Origin: Flaccisagitta enflata
Lineage: Eukaryota > Chaetognatha > Sagittoidea > Aphragmophora
Assembly (NCBI GenBank): GCA_965153355.1
Contig: OZ231126.1
Span: forward strand, 26,846,001 to 26,910,000
Length of the DNA stretch: 64,000 nt
Reading direction: 5' to 3'
Shown here piece after piece: positions 1 to 11,937 of this stretch; positions within the stretch are counted from its first letter, which is position 1, and every line of letters starts with the position of its first letter. A program made the translations under genes and the position numbers. Under the pieces are notes generated by a model. The model did not search any database. It was not told where the DNA came from and was given only the letters and a program-made list of their open reading frames with translations.

Positions 1-971
1 CAGGAACCAACCCTCGCCCTTAGTGGACCGACCCAAGGGATATGACCAACGACTAACGACCAAATGAGGCCTGAAACATAACCACACAGGCCACATCCAC
101 GCCTGGGGAAAAATGGTAGCCTGCCCAGGGGCCCGCCCAACAAGACAGGAAGGCGAGGAACTCAATAAGGGGCAATACAACGCACGCCTCTTTTCATCTT
201 TCCCTTGAAAACCTCACCCCCCACTCAACAAACGTGTTAGTACCCCAACCACGACGCTGTCCGGGAGCATAATCACTCGCGAGTGGAAGAGGCTTCTTTT
301 TGTTGAGATCTAGGGATCATTGAGTAGACATGGGCTGCTGCCAAATTGACAATCGACTTCATCGCCCGCACGAAAGAGTCAATTCCACAATGGCCGCCAA
401 AACAAGACATAAGAGAGCCGGCGTTGAGGAGAATTTACCTAGTTAAGACGGGGATAGGGGGGGGGGAAGGGGGGTTTGGGACCTTGTGGTATTTCCAGAC
501 AGGGGAACATGACCGGAAATACATCAGGGATTAAAAACCAGCAATGATAAGAGATACTACACCTAAAATAAATAATTAAAGTCAGCCAACGTGTAAATGT
601 CACGTTAAGAATAGATAGAAATAAAAAACGCGCAAACGCAAAACGAACAACGAAATCACGTGCTAAAAACGCGAAACGCAAAACGAAATTGACCAAAAAT
701 ACCAATCAATGACCAGCAATAAATAATGTTACAATAATAATGCATAAAAATGATAAAAAGGCGCAGCCAAAAAACGACAAAACCATCCCTTATCCCCTAC
801 CCATTGGGTAACAAATCACAAGCGATAAAAACAGAAGAAACCAAAAGAGAAAAGGAGACAGAGCGAAACGGAGCAGGGAAGAGAAAGAGTCAAAGGGAGC
901 AGGGAAGAGAACGAAAGAACACAAGAGAGGCAAAAACGAGAAGGAAAAAAGAAAGGAGAGACCGAGAGAGA
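1..971. other. No supported gene; G-run and A-rich sequence
   Basis: I see no convincing coding region. There is a G-rich run near 459-476, and from about 600 the plus strand becomes A-rich with many short AAACG and AAAAC words. If the candidate first exon at 1181-1356 is real, this stretch would be its intron or lie beyond it on the minus strand. Confidence 0.5.
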
Positions 972-1120
972 GAATGAGAAAGAGAACGAGAACGAGAAAG
1001 AGAACGAGAGAGAGAACGAGAGAGAGAACGAGAAAGAGAACGAGAAAGAGAACGAGAAAGAGAACGAGAAAGAGAACGAGAAAGAGAACGAGAAAGAGAG
1101 CGAGAGAAACAACAAAACAG
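972..1120. repeat. GAGAAC/GAGAAA minisatellite
   Basis: A purine-only tandem array of GAGAAC and GAGAAA hexamers in alternation. It lies just beyond the donor of the candidate minus-strand exon at 1181-1356, so it would be an intronic pyrimidine tract on the coding strand. Confidence 0.9.
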
Positions 1121-1180
1121 AACGAGAAACAGAACGAGAGAGAACAAAAACACTACGCAAAACAAAACAATGCCCATCAC

Positions 1181-1356
1181 CTAAAATGATGATGAGGAAG
1201 AGCGTGGAAATCGACTTTTGGAGATTCCTCTGCTTCTTTAATCCCATCGAACGTCGAGAGACGTAGCCAGTGGAGGAGGAGGAGGAGGAGAAGACGGAGG
1301 AAGGGAGAATGATCGGCGCCATCTTTGAAAGGAGCCGAGACGACGAGTGCCGCCAT
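1181..1356 (-). CDS. Candidate first coding exon, N-terminal 59 codons
   Basis: On the minus strand an ATG at 1356 lies inside an AAGATGGCGGC sequence and opens 59 sense codons beginning MAALVVSAPFKDGADHSPFL. A leucine-rich stretch (residues about 20-31) could be a signal peptide or membrane anchor. The frame closes at a TGA, but a good donor, AG|GTGATG, occurs just before it at 1181/1180, so I read this as a 5' exon. A small complete protein is the alternative. No downstream exon could be recognised in 1-1180. The case rests on the start context, the donor and the promoter-like motifs upstream. No homologue is recognised. Confidence 0.35.
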
Positions 1357-1382
1357 CTTTCTTCCTGCGTGGGCCGGAAGTG
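1313..1382 (-). promoter_or_regulatory. YY1-like and ETS-like motifs, TATA-less promoter candidate
   Basis: The segment holds two matches to the core of the YY1 element (GCCATCTTT at 1318-1326 and GCCGCCATCTTT at 1349-1360 on the plus strand) and one ETS-type site, CCGGAAGTG (1374-1382). In animals these motifs are typical of TATA-less housekeeping promoters, where the YY1 site often overlaps the start codon as it does here. The function is inferred from motifs only. Confidence 0.4.
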
Positions 1383-1800
1383 ATCACGGGCGCCCTCCAG
1401 CAATTGAAAAAACCGTCCGGAAGCAACTGTTGGGTGAATACAAAGAAAACACGCAAACAGAGGACGTAAAAACGTTATCGAAACACTAACAGATAAGGGG
1501 CGGGAAAAGAAAGGGCTATGCATTGAAACGATTTGACTCAGTGCAACATGGTCAAGCAATCCTCAATGTCAATCACTCTTTCAATTAAACTTATCCGTTT
1601 TAGAAGTGTCGATATGGAACACATAAAAATGCATTCCATCGCCAAAATCCAAAATCCAGCTGTCAAAGGCCCCTCCACCGGACAAATGGAAGACTTCAAG
1701 GAGCTGGGGACGCGTCTGTTTGCAATCACGTGACTTGTATGGACATGAAGGCGCATTTGCGGAAGTGAGGCAAGAAGGGTAGATTGGATGGTAAAATAAC
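1383..1800. other. Spacer, nothing recognised
   Basis: Unique-looking sequence between the promoter candidate and the stop codon of the gag-like gene. On the minus strand this is where the protease and reverse transcriptase of a BEL/Pao element would follow gag. I see no reading frame with their motifs. Confidence 0.5.
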
Positions 1801-3828
1801 TCATTGATTAAAATTCCGGCCGTGAAGGATCGTTGCGTGGCCTCGGCCGCACATTTGACACGTTGGCTTATTGTCGCAGTATTTGGCCGTGTGGCCCTTC
1901 ACAAAGCAATGGTAGCAGAGTTCACGCTTTGACAAAATGTCCACTCTTGAGTCGACGGAGACTTCTATCAAAATGGGGCACTGGGAGGCAGGGTGGGGAT
2001 GGCCACAAACCCCACACACCGTCAAATGTTCGTCGGGTGGCATTTGCCCACATTTCCTTTTAATTATTGCCCATCGCTCCACCAGCTCTACCAAATTACG
2101 GTAGTCATAGCTTCCGCGGCCACTCATTTCCGATTCAAAGTTTTCCGTCCAAAATTTGTCGGCGAGATGAGGGAGTCGATTCTTGAGGATGAGACGAAGT
2201 CTGTTATCGTTATGACACACCTCTTCCTCTCCACACACCATCGCCACCTTTTCAGCCTTCAGCAATTCCGCGTATAGGAGAAAGTGGGCCTTGTAATCAT
2301 GCTCTGCGATTGGAGGAGCGGATGCAATTCCATCAAGCAGTGCGCCAACTGTACTTGAGTCCCCTTGGAATATCGTGTCCATCCGTTTAAAGCACTGCCC
2401 CAACTCAAAGGCGGCAGTTTCTGCTGTCACGCCAATTGTCGCCGTCATGATGACATCAGATACAGGGCCACTAAACCAATGTGGTAACTCCAAAATCATG
2501 TCCATTTCCGTAATTCCCTTGTTATTTGCTGCCTCCAGAAATCTCCGTTTCACGACAATGTAGTCTGCAGGCGTCAATGACTGGTATGGAGTTCTTGGTC
2601 GCGCCTTTTCCAAGTTCCTATAACCAATTTCCTGCCATCTAATGAAATTGTCCGCATGGGATGCTGTAATGAATTTCCCAATGGCACCATCTAGCGAGAC
2701 TGTTGAGGGTTGGTGCGCTAAACCCTGCCGTGCCGCATGGGAACCCGTTTGGCGCCGCGTTAAAGGAGATGAAGGAGGAAGAGGAGAATGAAAGTGGTGT
2801 TCATCGATAGATTGAGATTCGTTGACCCCTGCAGCCATCTGTTGTCTCGGCGGTTGTTGTTGGTAACCACCACCAAACGCTGACCGCCGCTGGGGCACAT
2901 AGTCTTCCTTTACGATTGTACCACGTAGTGGAGGCGGAGGAGGAGGATTGGAAGGATGGTGATGAATTTGTGTCGTCTGAGGTTCATGGTGATCTGTGAC
3001 TGTCGGACGTTCCTGGGATGGTTGCTGATGTCGATAACCACCACCGACTACTACCAACTGCTCGTGATCTCCACCCACCTGCCTGACGATCTCACCATCA
3101 CCATTCGCAGTTCTAGCAATCTGATCCCCCTCGATTCGATATTGCCGCTGATGGTGCTGCTGACGAGCTTGTTGAGACACCGGAGGTTGTCGATGATGGT
3201 GCTGTTGAAGCTGCTCGTGTACCGGCTCTCGCGTTGTTTCTTCCGAAGAGAAATGTTGCATCGGCCTAACATCCCGCTGCTCAAATGCGCCATCTAATTC
3301 ACCTCGGTTCTGGTCGTCCCAACTCATGCGTCGCAATGCCTCGTCAACCGCTTCCGCATCAAAACCCAATTTATGGGGGGTACATCGGCAATATTTAAGA
3401 ATTCCCTCCGTTGTCGGGAATTTATCGGAGTACAAGTCTGTTGCGAAAAATTTCATCTTTGCCCATTTGCTACGCACAGTTTTCAGGCTATTTGCAGTGT
3501 ACGTCCACAAATCGTATGCATCGTCAAGCTCGCCTGATTTCGAAATGTCGTTGGTTTTGGCGAGGTAACGATAAACGATTCCTTGAAGGCCGTCGCGCGC
3601 AAAATCTGAATCTGCCGCTGCCATTTCATCTTCGGGGTTGATGGCCGCGTTATTAAAGGCCATTTGAGCCTCATTTAAGGCCGCTACCACATTTGCACGC
3701 ATCTCGCGCAACTCGATGATACAATCATGTTGGCAACCCGCAAAGTATGATGCCAAAGACGAAATTGAGGTGTTGTGTACACCCCTATCAACCATCGTTG
3801 TCGACGGAACAGACATTCTAGCGTCCAT
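1801..3828 (-). CDS. gag: BEL/Pao-type Gag-like protein, gag only
   Basis: A single uninterrupted 675-residue frame from the ATG at 3828 to a TGA at 1801-1803. Residues about 1-200 are helical and charged. About 200-345 is low complexity (Q, H, P). About 375-600 is a capsid-like region resembling the DUF1759 region of BEL/Pao Gag. The C-terminus has three zinc knuckles: CX2CX3HX4C, a canonical CX2CX4HX4C (CYHCFVKGHTAKYC) and CX2CX3HX4H (CQMCGRGHATILH). The LCYHC...C..CG..H..LLH-type arrangement is characteristic of BEL/Pao elements. A stop follows seven residues after CQMCGRGHATILH, where the protease normally continues, and no pol frame or LTR pair was seen. It is therefore either a decayed element or a domesticated gag. 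An intact frame of this length next to a missing pol is unusual. Confidence 0.85.
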   Translation of the reverse strand: MDARMSVPSTTMVDRGVHNTSISSLASYFAGCQHDCIIELREMRANVVAALNEAQMAFNNAAINPEDEMAAADSDFARDGLQGIVYRYLAKTNDISKSGELDDAYDLWTYTANSLKTVRSKWAKMKFFATDLYSDKFPTTEGILKYCRCTPHKLGFDAEAVDEALRRMSWDDQNRGELDGAFEQRDVRPMQHFSSEETTREPVHEQLQQHHHRQPPVSQQARQQHHQRQYRIEGDQIARTANGDGEIVRQVGGDHEQLVVVGGGYRHQQPSQERPTVTDHHEPQTTQIHHHPSNPPPPPPLRGTIVKEDYVPQRRSAFGGGYQQQPPRQQMAAGVNESQSIDEHHFHSPLPPSSPLTRRQTGSHAARQGLAHQPSTVSLDGAIGKFITASHADNFIRWQEIGYRNLEKARPRTPYQSLTPADYIVVKRRFLEAANNKGITEMDMILELPHWFSGPVSDVIMTATIGVTAETAAFELGQCFKRMDTIFQGDSSTVGALLDGIASAPPIAEHDYKAHFLLYAELLKAEKVAMVCGEEEVCHNDNRLRLILKNRLPHLADKFWTENFESEMSGRGSYDYRNLVELVERWAIIKRKCGQMPPDEHLTVCGVCGHPHPASQCPILIEVSVDSRVDILSKRELCYHCFVKGHTAKYCDNKPTCQMCGRGHATILHGRNFNQ

Positions 3829-3898
3829 TGGAAACTGGCGCGATAACGTTTTTAGAGTCCATTTTGCTTGGACTTTTTCACTTGCTTAATCTACGTCG

Positions 3899-4047
3899 AA
3901 ATTCAGCGTCAGTTAAGCATCACCCGTCGGTTTTAGCTCGCAGAAAAATGGACCGGGTTCGCTACCACCGACCATGTCAAAATTCAGCGTCAGTTAAGCA
4001 TCGCCCGTCGGTTTTTAGCGCGCAAATAAACAGGTTCGCTACCACCA
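3899..4047. repeat. Two direct copies of about 80 bp upstream of gag
   Basis: AATTCAGCGTCAGTTAAGCA recurs at 3900 and 3981, followed in both by a CCCGTCGG...TTTAGC block and a TTCGCTACCACC block (3958 and 4035). The period is 77-81 bp. It ends about 70 bp before the gag start codon, so it could be promoter or leader sequence of the element. It is not an LTR pair, because both copies are on the same side of the gene. Confidence 0.8.
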
Positions 4048-5079
4048 ACGCCAAATGCACTTGGGGAAAGCACAATGTATCCCGACGTTAAAAGGACGAT
4101 TCGTCGACGCGTAAATTCTCTCATTGACATCACGTCCCGGCGCCCCGGCGCCATAGGCCGTCACTTAGCATGACAGCATCCCGGGTCAGGGCAGGGGACA
4201 CGAATAGACGAGTGAAGACGGCGTCGATTTTTTAATTTATTTTACTGTGAGATTGCGACATGGTTTCCTGCCGCCAGTTCACGCTTTTGGCGATTGCTTG
4301 TCTATTTAGCTTAGCGTGAACACGTCCTTTTTCTGCCTAATTTGCATGTTGAGGCGTGTGGAAAATGAGAACTTCCATTGTAATTCTACATCGCCGCCAA
4401 TGTGTCTATTTTGTTTAAGTAAAATAAATTAATGAAAGTTTGCCACCACACCTCTCACAAAAAGGCTCTAAATTGAACAAGAAAAAAGAAAAAATTAATA
4501 CATGACCCCACAGTTGAGACAATACGAGACCAAAACGATAAAAACGATGCAATAACGATAAAACGACGCGAAAACGATAAAAATACAAGGAAAAAAATGA
4601 TAAAAAACGCGCACATATTTCCAGCAGCGAAGCATCGATAAAGAATAAAATCAACTCCGTAAGACTACAGACGGAAAAAATCAAAAAGGGCAATGCATGC
4701 GACAAAAAATGGAAACAAAAAACAAAAGACGCATTTCCAAAAGTGGTGCAAGTTGATTAGGGGCTTTGGAGAAACATCTACGCACACAAACTTTCACAAA
4801 GGCTTCAAATCTAAAACTCAACACTATTTTCTTGTTATTTTTTGTTGTATGGCCGTTAACCTAAAAAGTGAGAAAAATTACCAGTTTGAAGGTCAAAACA
4901 CATTTTTTTGCCTTGATCAGTTACTTAGGACATTTATCTACCAAATGGACTTCTTTGCACCACCCTGCAAGGAAAAGGGTTGTCATTTTGTTTGACCGAC
5001 AATGCTCTTATCTACCGTTTGAAACCGCCTCAGCGCCGATGGCTATAAACAGCAGTCAAAACGACAGACAAAAAAAAAA
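4048..5079. other. Spacer, nothing recognised
   Basis: No gene or dispersed repeat identified. 4480-4610 is rich in AAAACGATAAAAACGA-like words. Confidence 0.5.
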
Positions 5080-5672
<593 letters not shown>

Positions 5673-5867
5673 CGACAACAATCACAAAAGTAATGAGAGA
5701 CGAAATGTTTGTACGATGTACTTGTTGCGATGGATGAAGCGTCTAGTTTACTTCAAACTGACCGGTTGAGTTGATGGAGACTGAGACTTCGCTTCCGTCG
5801 TCCTGCGCCACCTCCGCCATTAATTTTGCGCCTCCAGAGCTAAAAGAAAGATCTAAATCATGTCCTT

Positions 5868-5916
5868 CCGTCCGTCCATCCGTCCATCCGTCCATCCGTC
5901 CATCAATTTTTCCGTC
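5868..5916. repeat. CCGTCCAT tract
   Basis: A short tandem run of CCGTCCAT units, the same kind of tract carried by the hairpin-ended elements, but with no recognisable element ends around it. Confidence 0.7.
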
Positions 5917-6168
5917 TGTCCGAAACATTTTGATTAGTCGCGTTTCTTCGAGATATTACCTGGCCCAAATACCACAAGATATAACACCGTGCGCCGCATC
6001 TTGTTATCGCTTGCATGCTGCTATCAAGAGCATTTTGTTTACATTTTTGCCTTTTTTAGGACAAAGCATTTATATCTTCATGTATAGAACCAGTTATAAC
6101 TCTATGTCTTCGTACTTGCGCTCGCTGCGCATATAGGCGGTTTGATCGCAGCTTATCGACTGACCAGA

Positions 6169-6499
<331 letters not shown>

Positions 6500-6779
6500 T
6501 TTAAATGGAATAACAAAAAGGAGCTAACATTTCGACTCTCTCACTTGGTTGCCGCCGATGCCGTGGGTTTGACCATGACCACCCACTATGCGCCAAAATG
6601 ATGCAAAATACACTGTAGGCTAAAAGGTACCAAAATGAATATAAAATAAAAGATAACTTTAAAAAAAAGAAAATTAACAAGAAAACAAGTTTTTAATTAT
6701 TCTATTGATATCTAAAACATCAAAAAATATGTTGAAGATATGAAAGTATTAAAAAACGAGGCCAACACCTATAAGTCGC

Positions 6780-7192
6780 ATGTGGGACATAGATAACTTA
6801 AGATGACTTTTATTGACTCAAGATGACTTAAAATGACTCCAGACGACTTTAAATAACTTAAAAAGACAAAATGACTGAAATTACTATTTTAACCTACTTG
6901 ACTTAAGTGACTTAGAATAACTTAGAATGACTTAAAATGACTTAGAATGACTTAGAATGACTTAGGATGACGTAGAATGACTTAGAATGACTAGAAATAA
7001 CTTAAAGTATAATAAAAAAGTAAAGCGTGACGGATGGACTGACGGACGGATGGACGGACGGACGGACGGACGGACGGATGGACGGACGGACGGACGGACG
7101 GACGGACCAACGGACGGACGGACCAACGGACGGACGGTCCAACGGACGGACGGACCGACAAAGGGGGTTGTAGAGTCGCGTGCACGCGACTA
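6780..7192 (-). mobile_element. Family A element, 3'-truncated, with decamer array
   Basis: The inverted left end is at 7171-7192: an 18-bp perfect palindrome AGTCGCGTGCACGCGACT followed by an A-run. Next (leftwards) comes a GGAC-rich tract (7021-7160), then an array of roughly 10-bp units like GACTTAGAAT (6780-7010). The same decamer, inverted, follows the GTCC tract of the family A copy at 20119-20468. The right end of this copy is not recognisable. Confidence 0.75.
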
Positions 7193-7379
7193 AAAAAAAT
7201 TGTACATAGTTTTTTAGCAAAAAAACGAAGATGATTGATCAAGCCTTTTATTTTGAATATAAAAAGTTTCTTATGCAATAATTGGTTTTAAATAGAAAAT
7301 CATTTATGCTGGAAACTTTCTTGTGCTAAAAGAAATTACAAAAACAAAAAGGATTAAAAATTACAACGTTACAAATTTG

Positions 7380-7855
7380 AAATAAAAATTTTAAATTTTT
7401 TTTTTAAGTGAAAATTTTTGAAGCGGAAATTTAAAAGAAAATGAAATAAGTCCAACAAAATTCAAGCAAAGAAAATTTTCAAAGTGAAATTTTTAGAAAT
7501 AAAAATTTTTGTCGTGAAAATTTTTGTCATGAAAATTTTTGTCGTGAAAATTTTTATCGTGAAAATTTTTGTTATAAAAATCTTTGAAGTGAAAATTTTT
7601 GAGATGAAAATTTTTGAAGTGAAATTTTGAGAAGCGAAAATTTTGAAGTAAAAACTTTTAAGTGAAAATTGAAGTAAAAAAATTTTAGCATAAAAATGTT
7701 GAAAACAATTTTTAAAGTGAAAATTTTTAATAGGAAAATTTTTGTCGTGAAAATATTTGAAGTCAATATTTTTGTAACGAAAATTTTTGAAGTGAAAATT
7801 TTTGAAGTGAAAATTTAAATGAAAAAAAATCTCGAAGCCTAAAAAATTTAGCGTG
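7380..7855. repeat. AT-rich minisatellite, GTGAAAATTTTTGAA units
   Basis: Degenerate tandem units of 15-18 bp built on GTGAAAATTTTTG(A/T). No coding potential. Confidence 0.8.
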
Positions 7856-8000
7856 GTATAGAGTCACATAGCCCATGACAAAAATGTATGAAACCAATTT
7901 AAAAGGAGCAGCACTGCAAAATTTATAGCATATAAAAAAATCATGATTGATTTACCTATTAAAAACAACATATGAATAACTTTGATCCTATTTCTATGTT

Positions 8001-8154
8001 TTTAGGTGCACTAAAGCACCTCTGTAATTGGCTATGTCTGTCAGTTGGTTGGTCGGTCAGTTGGTTGGTTGGTCAGTTGGTTGGTTTGTTGATTAGTTGG
8101 TAATGCATTTGTTCGACAATCCACACGTTGCACCTATTCGCCTACTTAGCCTTG
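8001..8154 (+). mobile_element. Family G hairpin-ended element
   Basis: TTT then the left hairpin AGGTGC-ACTAAA-GCACCT (8004-8021), a GTC/GGT-rich middle, an inverted arm GCACCT near the right end, and a degenerate right hairpin (GCC-TACTTA-GCC) ending in TTG. Confidence 0.8.
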
Positions 8155-8315
8155 TTAGCTTATAGTGTATTTTCTTTCACTTACACCCATAGTGTATTTT
8201 GATCTCAGGCAACCCAATGTGCAGATTCGACAAGGCACACTGGCCCGGTATCAAGCATATGTAACTCTCTCCAAACCATGAATGGCGATTTTTTTTCAAA
8301 GATATAGTGTTTTTT

Positions 8316-8447
8316 AATAGGTGCGACAAAGCACCTCCATAACTGGCTGTGTCCGTTGGTCTGTCGGTCGGTTGGTCTGTTGGTCTGTCGGGTAACGCAT
8401 TTGTTCGTCGATCCATATGTCGCACCTTATTGGCCTACTGGGCCTTG
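8316..8447 (+). mobile_element. Family G hairpin-ended element, second copy
   Basis: Left hairpin AGGTGC-GACAAA-GCACCT at 8319-8336. Right subterminal arm GTCGCACCT, then right hairpin GGCC-TACTG-GGCC followed by TTG. The hairpin loop differs from the copy 300 bp upstream, while the stem is identical. Confidence 0.85.
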
Positions 8448-8565
8448 TTCATGAATTCAAGCCTGGTTTAACCTAGATCCATCTATTTCATCATGATCAT
8501 GTCCCTGGACCAATTGGAGTCAAGGCCAATTTGATGTCAAAACCCACCGAAGTTGATAGATATTC

Positions 8566-10030
8566 ATAAAATCATAACTTTTTTTCTTATTGGAGTAAAA
8601 CTTTGGGAAAGAGCTCATTTGAAGCGTAATTTTTAAGTAGTTTTTCTGTACAAAATTTCAGCTTAATCGGTGAAGCAGTTGCCGAGAAAATTGAATTTCT
8701 TTTCAAAAAAGGCAATTTATTTTGACTCTTTTTTTTCTGACACGTTTTATAGCAACTCCGTGTACGCACGTGTACGCGAGATATTGCTCCATTGACCAAG
8801 ATAAATCCAAAGAATGATATATTGGGGTCTAAAAGCCGCGTGGCGAACCGAGGCGACTCCCAACTGACCGCTCTACAACTTATAATTCACAATTTAGTCC
8901 AAATTGCTGCAAAAAGAATACTCGAAATTTTTAAATTTTCATAAAATCATATCTCATCTTCTAATTGGAGTAAAACTTTGGGAAAGAGTTTCGAAGCATA
9001 TTTTTAAATAGTTTTTCTGTACAAAATTTCAGTTCAATCGTTCAAGCGGAGAAAATAAAAATTCTCTTCAAAAAAGGCAATTTATTTTTACTCTTTTTTT
9101 TCTGACACAGTTTTTAGCAACTCCGTGTACACACGTGTACGTGGGATATGGCTCCCCCGACCAAGACAAATCAAAAGTATGATTCATTGGGGTCTAAAAG
9201 CCGCGTGGCGAGCCGCAGCGACCTAAAAATGACCGCTCTTCAATTCGTAATTCACTACCAAGTCAAAATCGCTACAAATTAAAACACGCGGAATATTTTA
9301 ATATTCTTGAAATCATAAATCCTGTACTAATTGGAGGAAAACTTTGGGATAGGGCTCATTCTACGCGTATTTCTTAGTCGTTTCTCTGTACAAGATTTCA
9401 GCTCAATCGGTCAGGAGATCATTGAGAAAATTGAACTTCTTTTTCAAAAAAGGCCTTAAAATCAGATTTTTAGTCGCGGACACGCGACTCTACACCTTGC
9501 TGTGTCGGTCGGTAGGTCGGTAAGTCGGTAGATCGGTAGCATCTGAAATAATGAACCTCACTCTTTTAATTGTTTTATTTACCTTTGATTAATTTTGGTC
9601 AAAATACTTGTCTGAATGGGTTATTCAATAAGGATTCCAGTAGAGTATTTTTTTCTCTTTTCAGCCTAAGGAGTGACAGACTTTTCTAGTTTTCAATCAA
9701 GAAAAAAATAATCTTGAAAAAAAATCGAATCTGGCTAAGACTAAGACAATATAAGCTTCACCTAAGCAATGAGTGTTCTGAGAATTCTCCTATGGTTACG
9801 AACTTTTTTGAATTCCGAGTGGTTTTTGCATTATTGCTCCTGCCCAACCGTCCGCGACTGGATTGCCGTGCATCCGGCATTGTTTCTTCTCAATTTTACA
9901 TTTTACGACACAATGTGTGCCCGTGTACCTAGGTTATGGCGTTATTGGCCTTGACTGCTCTCAAGTATGATGCATTTGGGTCTAAAAACCATGTGGCGAG
10001 CCAAGGCGACCCACAACTGACCACCTAACT
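8566..10030. repeat. Satellite of about 370 bp, three copies, one interrupted
   Basis: Three direct copies start near 8566, 8940 and 9305. Each contains ATTGGAGTAAAACTTTGGGA, an ACTCCGTGTAC...CGTGTAC block and GGGGTCTAAAAGCCGCGTGG. The third copy is split by a family A element (9468-9882) and resumes at about 9905. The second copy contains the near-palindrome GTACAC-AC-GTGTAC. No coding potential. Confidence 0.85.
9468..9882 (+). mobile_element. Family A element inserted in the satellite
   Basis: Left hairpin AGTCGCG-GACA-CGCGACT at 9472-9489, then a GTCGGTCGGTAGG tract. The right part has the family words CTGCCCAACCGTCCGCGACT and GCCGTGCATCCGGC, and the end is at ATTG. About 200 bp of unrelated sequence sits in the middle. 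Confidence 0.85.
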
Positions 10031-10231
10031 GCACTGAACACCTCCTCAATCCTCGTGACAACCGCATCTCTAACAAGCCACTTGGTCGCTCACTACAGTC
10101 GTTCGCTCGCACCGCTCACTCTACCCGTTTTGTCTGCAGCACAAGGCTTGCTCCATCCACAGGCTTTCGACCAATGAACATACCCTTTGATCAGTCGCTT
10201 AGCAAGAGACGAAAAAACATTCATGAATGAA

Positions 10232-10365
10232 CAAAGCCAAGTAGGCCAATAAGGCGCGACATGTGGATCGTCGAACGAATGCGTTACCCGACTGACAGAC
10301 CGACCAACCAACCAACCGACCGACGGACACAGTCAGTTATGAAGGTGCTTTGTCGCACCTAAAAA
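10232..10365 (-). mobile_element. Family G element, reverse
   Basis: Begins CAAAGCC-AAGTA-GGC (right hairpin, inverted) and ends with the left hairpin AGGTGC-TTTGTC-GCACCT at 10343-10360 followed by an A-run. The next element starts 2-3 bases later. Confidence 0.85.
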
Positions 10366-10367
10366 AA

Positions 10368-10600
10368 CAAGTGACGCGGGGTCACAATATTGTTGCGGAC
10401 GGGTGGGCAGGGGCATCCGACCCCCAGCCTCACCCCAACCTCCAACTCCCAACCCCTCTCCAACACAAACACACAATAACAACTGCAGCATCAAAAATTC
10501 ACACTTTTTCAACTTGATGACCCCGGACGGACCAATGGACGGACAGACCGTCAGACAGACTGACGGACAAAGCCTCTTATAGAGTTGTGTGTCCGCAATT
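10368..10600 (-). mobile_element. Family F element, reverse
   Basis: Begins CAA-GTGAC-GCGGG-GTCAC (the F-type right hairpin, inverted). It then has GTTGCGGACGGGTGGGCAGG, a C/A-rich middle, a GGAC tract and the left end AGAGTTGTGTGTCCGCAATT. It is abutted to the family G element on its left. Confidence 0.9.
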
Positions 10601-10749
10601 AAAGAATCAAGGTGCCATCAGTAGACGGATGGAGCAATAGACTGAGACATAAACCTTGCCGCATACAGTTGACTCCCCCTCCAATGGATTTGAAGGGACC
10701 AACAAATTTTATCTGTTATAAGCAGAATTCTGTTCTAGCCAATATGGGA

Positions 10750-10968
10750 CAAAAAATTAGTTCAAAGCCCAAATCCCAGTCTCAAGGCCCAAATCCCAAC
10801 CTCAAAGCCCCAATCTCAGCCTTAAAAGACTAAATTTCAGCCTCAAGAACAGAATTCAGCCCCAAAACAAAAAGGCCCAAATCCCAACTGCTAGAAGGTG
10901 AAACTTCCTCATATGTGAAAGCATAGGTCATTGGCCCCTCTGAGGGTGCTGCCCTTCTTCCTTCCCTA
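10750..10968. repeat. Family B foldback element, left part lost
   Basis: Holds degenerate 20-bp tandem units (GGCCCAAATCCCAGCCTCAA type, 10763-10890). It then has the B right terminus, GCATAGGTCATTGGCCCC with its inverted G/C block, to about 10968. Confidence 0.7.
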
Positions 10969-11058
10969 ACTTTAATCACAAACTACTTGGGCAGGGCACA
11001 GGTATCGCTGATCATTTACCGCTTTTGTTATTTTTCTTCTTTTTTTTGGGGGGGGGGG

Positions 11059-11854
11059 GCAGCTGCCCTGGAAGACACAGGACACAGGGGTGAATTTCCT
11101 TCCATCTGTTTTTCCGTCTGTCCATCTGTCTGTCTGTCCATCTGTCTATCCAAATATCCCTCCTAAGGCCCAAATCTGGCTCTTTCAGGCTTGAAATCAA
11201 TCCCACGAAACCCAAATCAACCCTCTCAGTTCCAAAATCAACCTTCTTAGGCCCTAAATCAGTGCACTTTGGCGCAAAATCAGCTCTCTTTGGCCCTAAA
11301 TCAACCCTCCCAGGCTTGTATTCAGCCTTCTCAGGCCTGAAATAAGCCCTATAAGCAGCCCTGATCTTAGTGATTTTCTTCAGCGGGCCAGTCGGGCCCG
11401 CTCCTATCAATTTTAGTGTGCCCGACAGAGAAACAGCAGGCCCAACATGTGCCAGAACTACTGTCGGGAGAGAGAGAGAGAGACAGACAGAGAAAGATAG
11501 AAGGAATGATAAAAGATGGTATGGTTATGAAAGGAAAAGAATGTATACACAACACAAAGAGATCAAAGAAAAAAATGAAAAAAAGAAAATGAAAAAAAAA
11601 TGATGATTAAAAAAAGAAAAGAAAAGAAAAAAGAAGAAGAAAGAAGAAAGTAAAAAAAAAAAGAAAAAAAGAAAGAACAAACAAGGAAAAAAGGATGGAA
11701 GAAAAAAAAGAAAAAAGTATAAAAGAAAGAAAAAAGAGAGAATAAAAAAGAAGGAAAAAAGAGAGAAATAGAAAAAAAAGGAAAGTTGATAGTCTCTCTC
11801 TCTCTGTCTGTCTCTCTCTGTCTGTCTCTCTCTGTTTCTCTGTCTCTGTCTGTC

Positions 11855-11937
<83 letters not shown>

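Noticed and set aside
1-1800. BEL/Pao pol downstream of gag
   Set aside because: No reverse transcriptase, protease, RNase H or integrase motif was seen in any frame on the minus strand.
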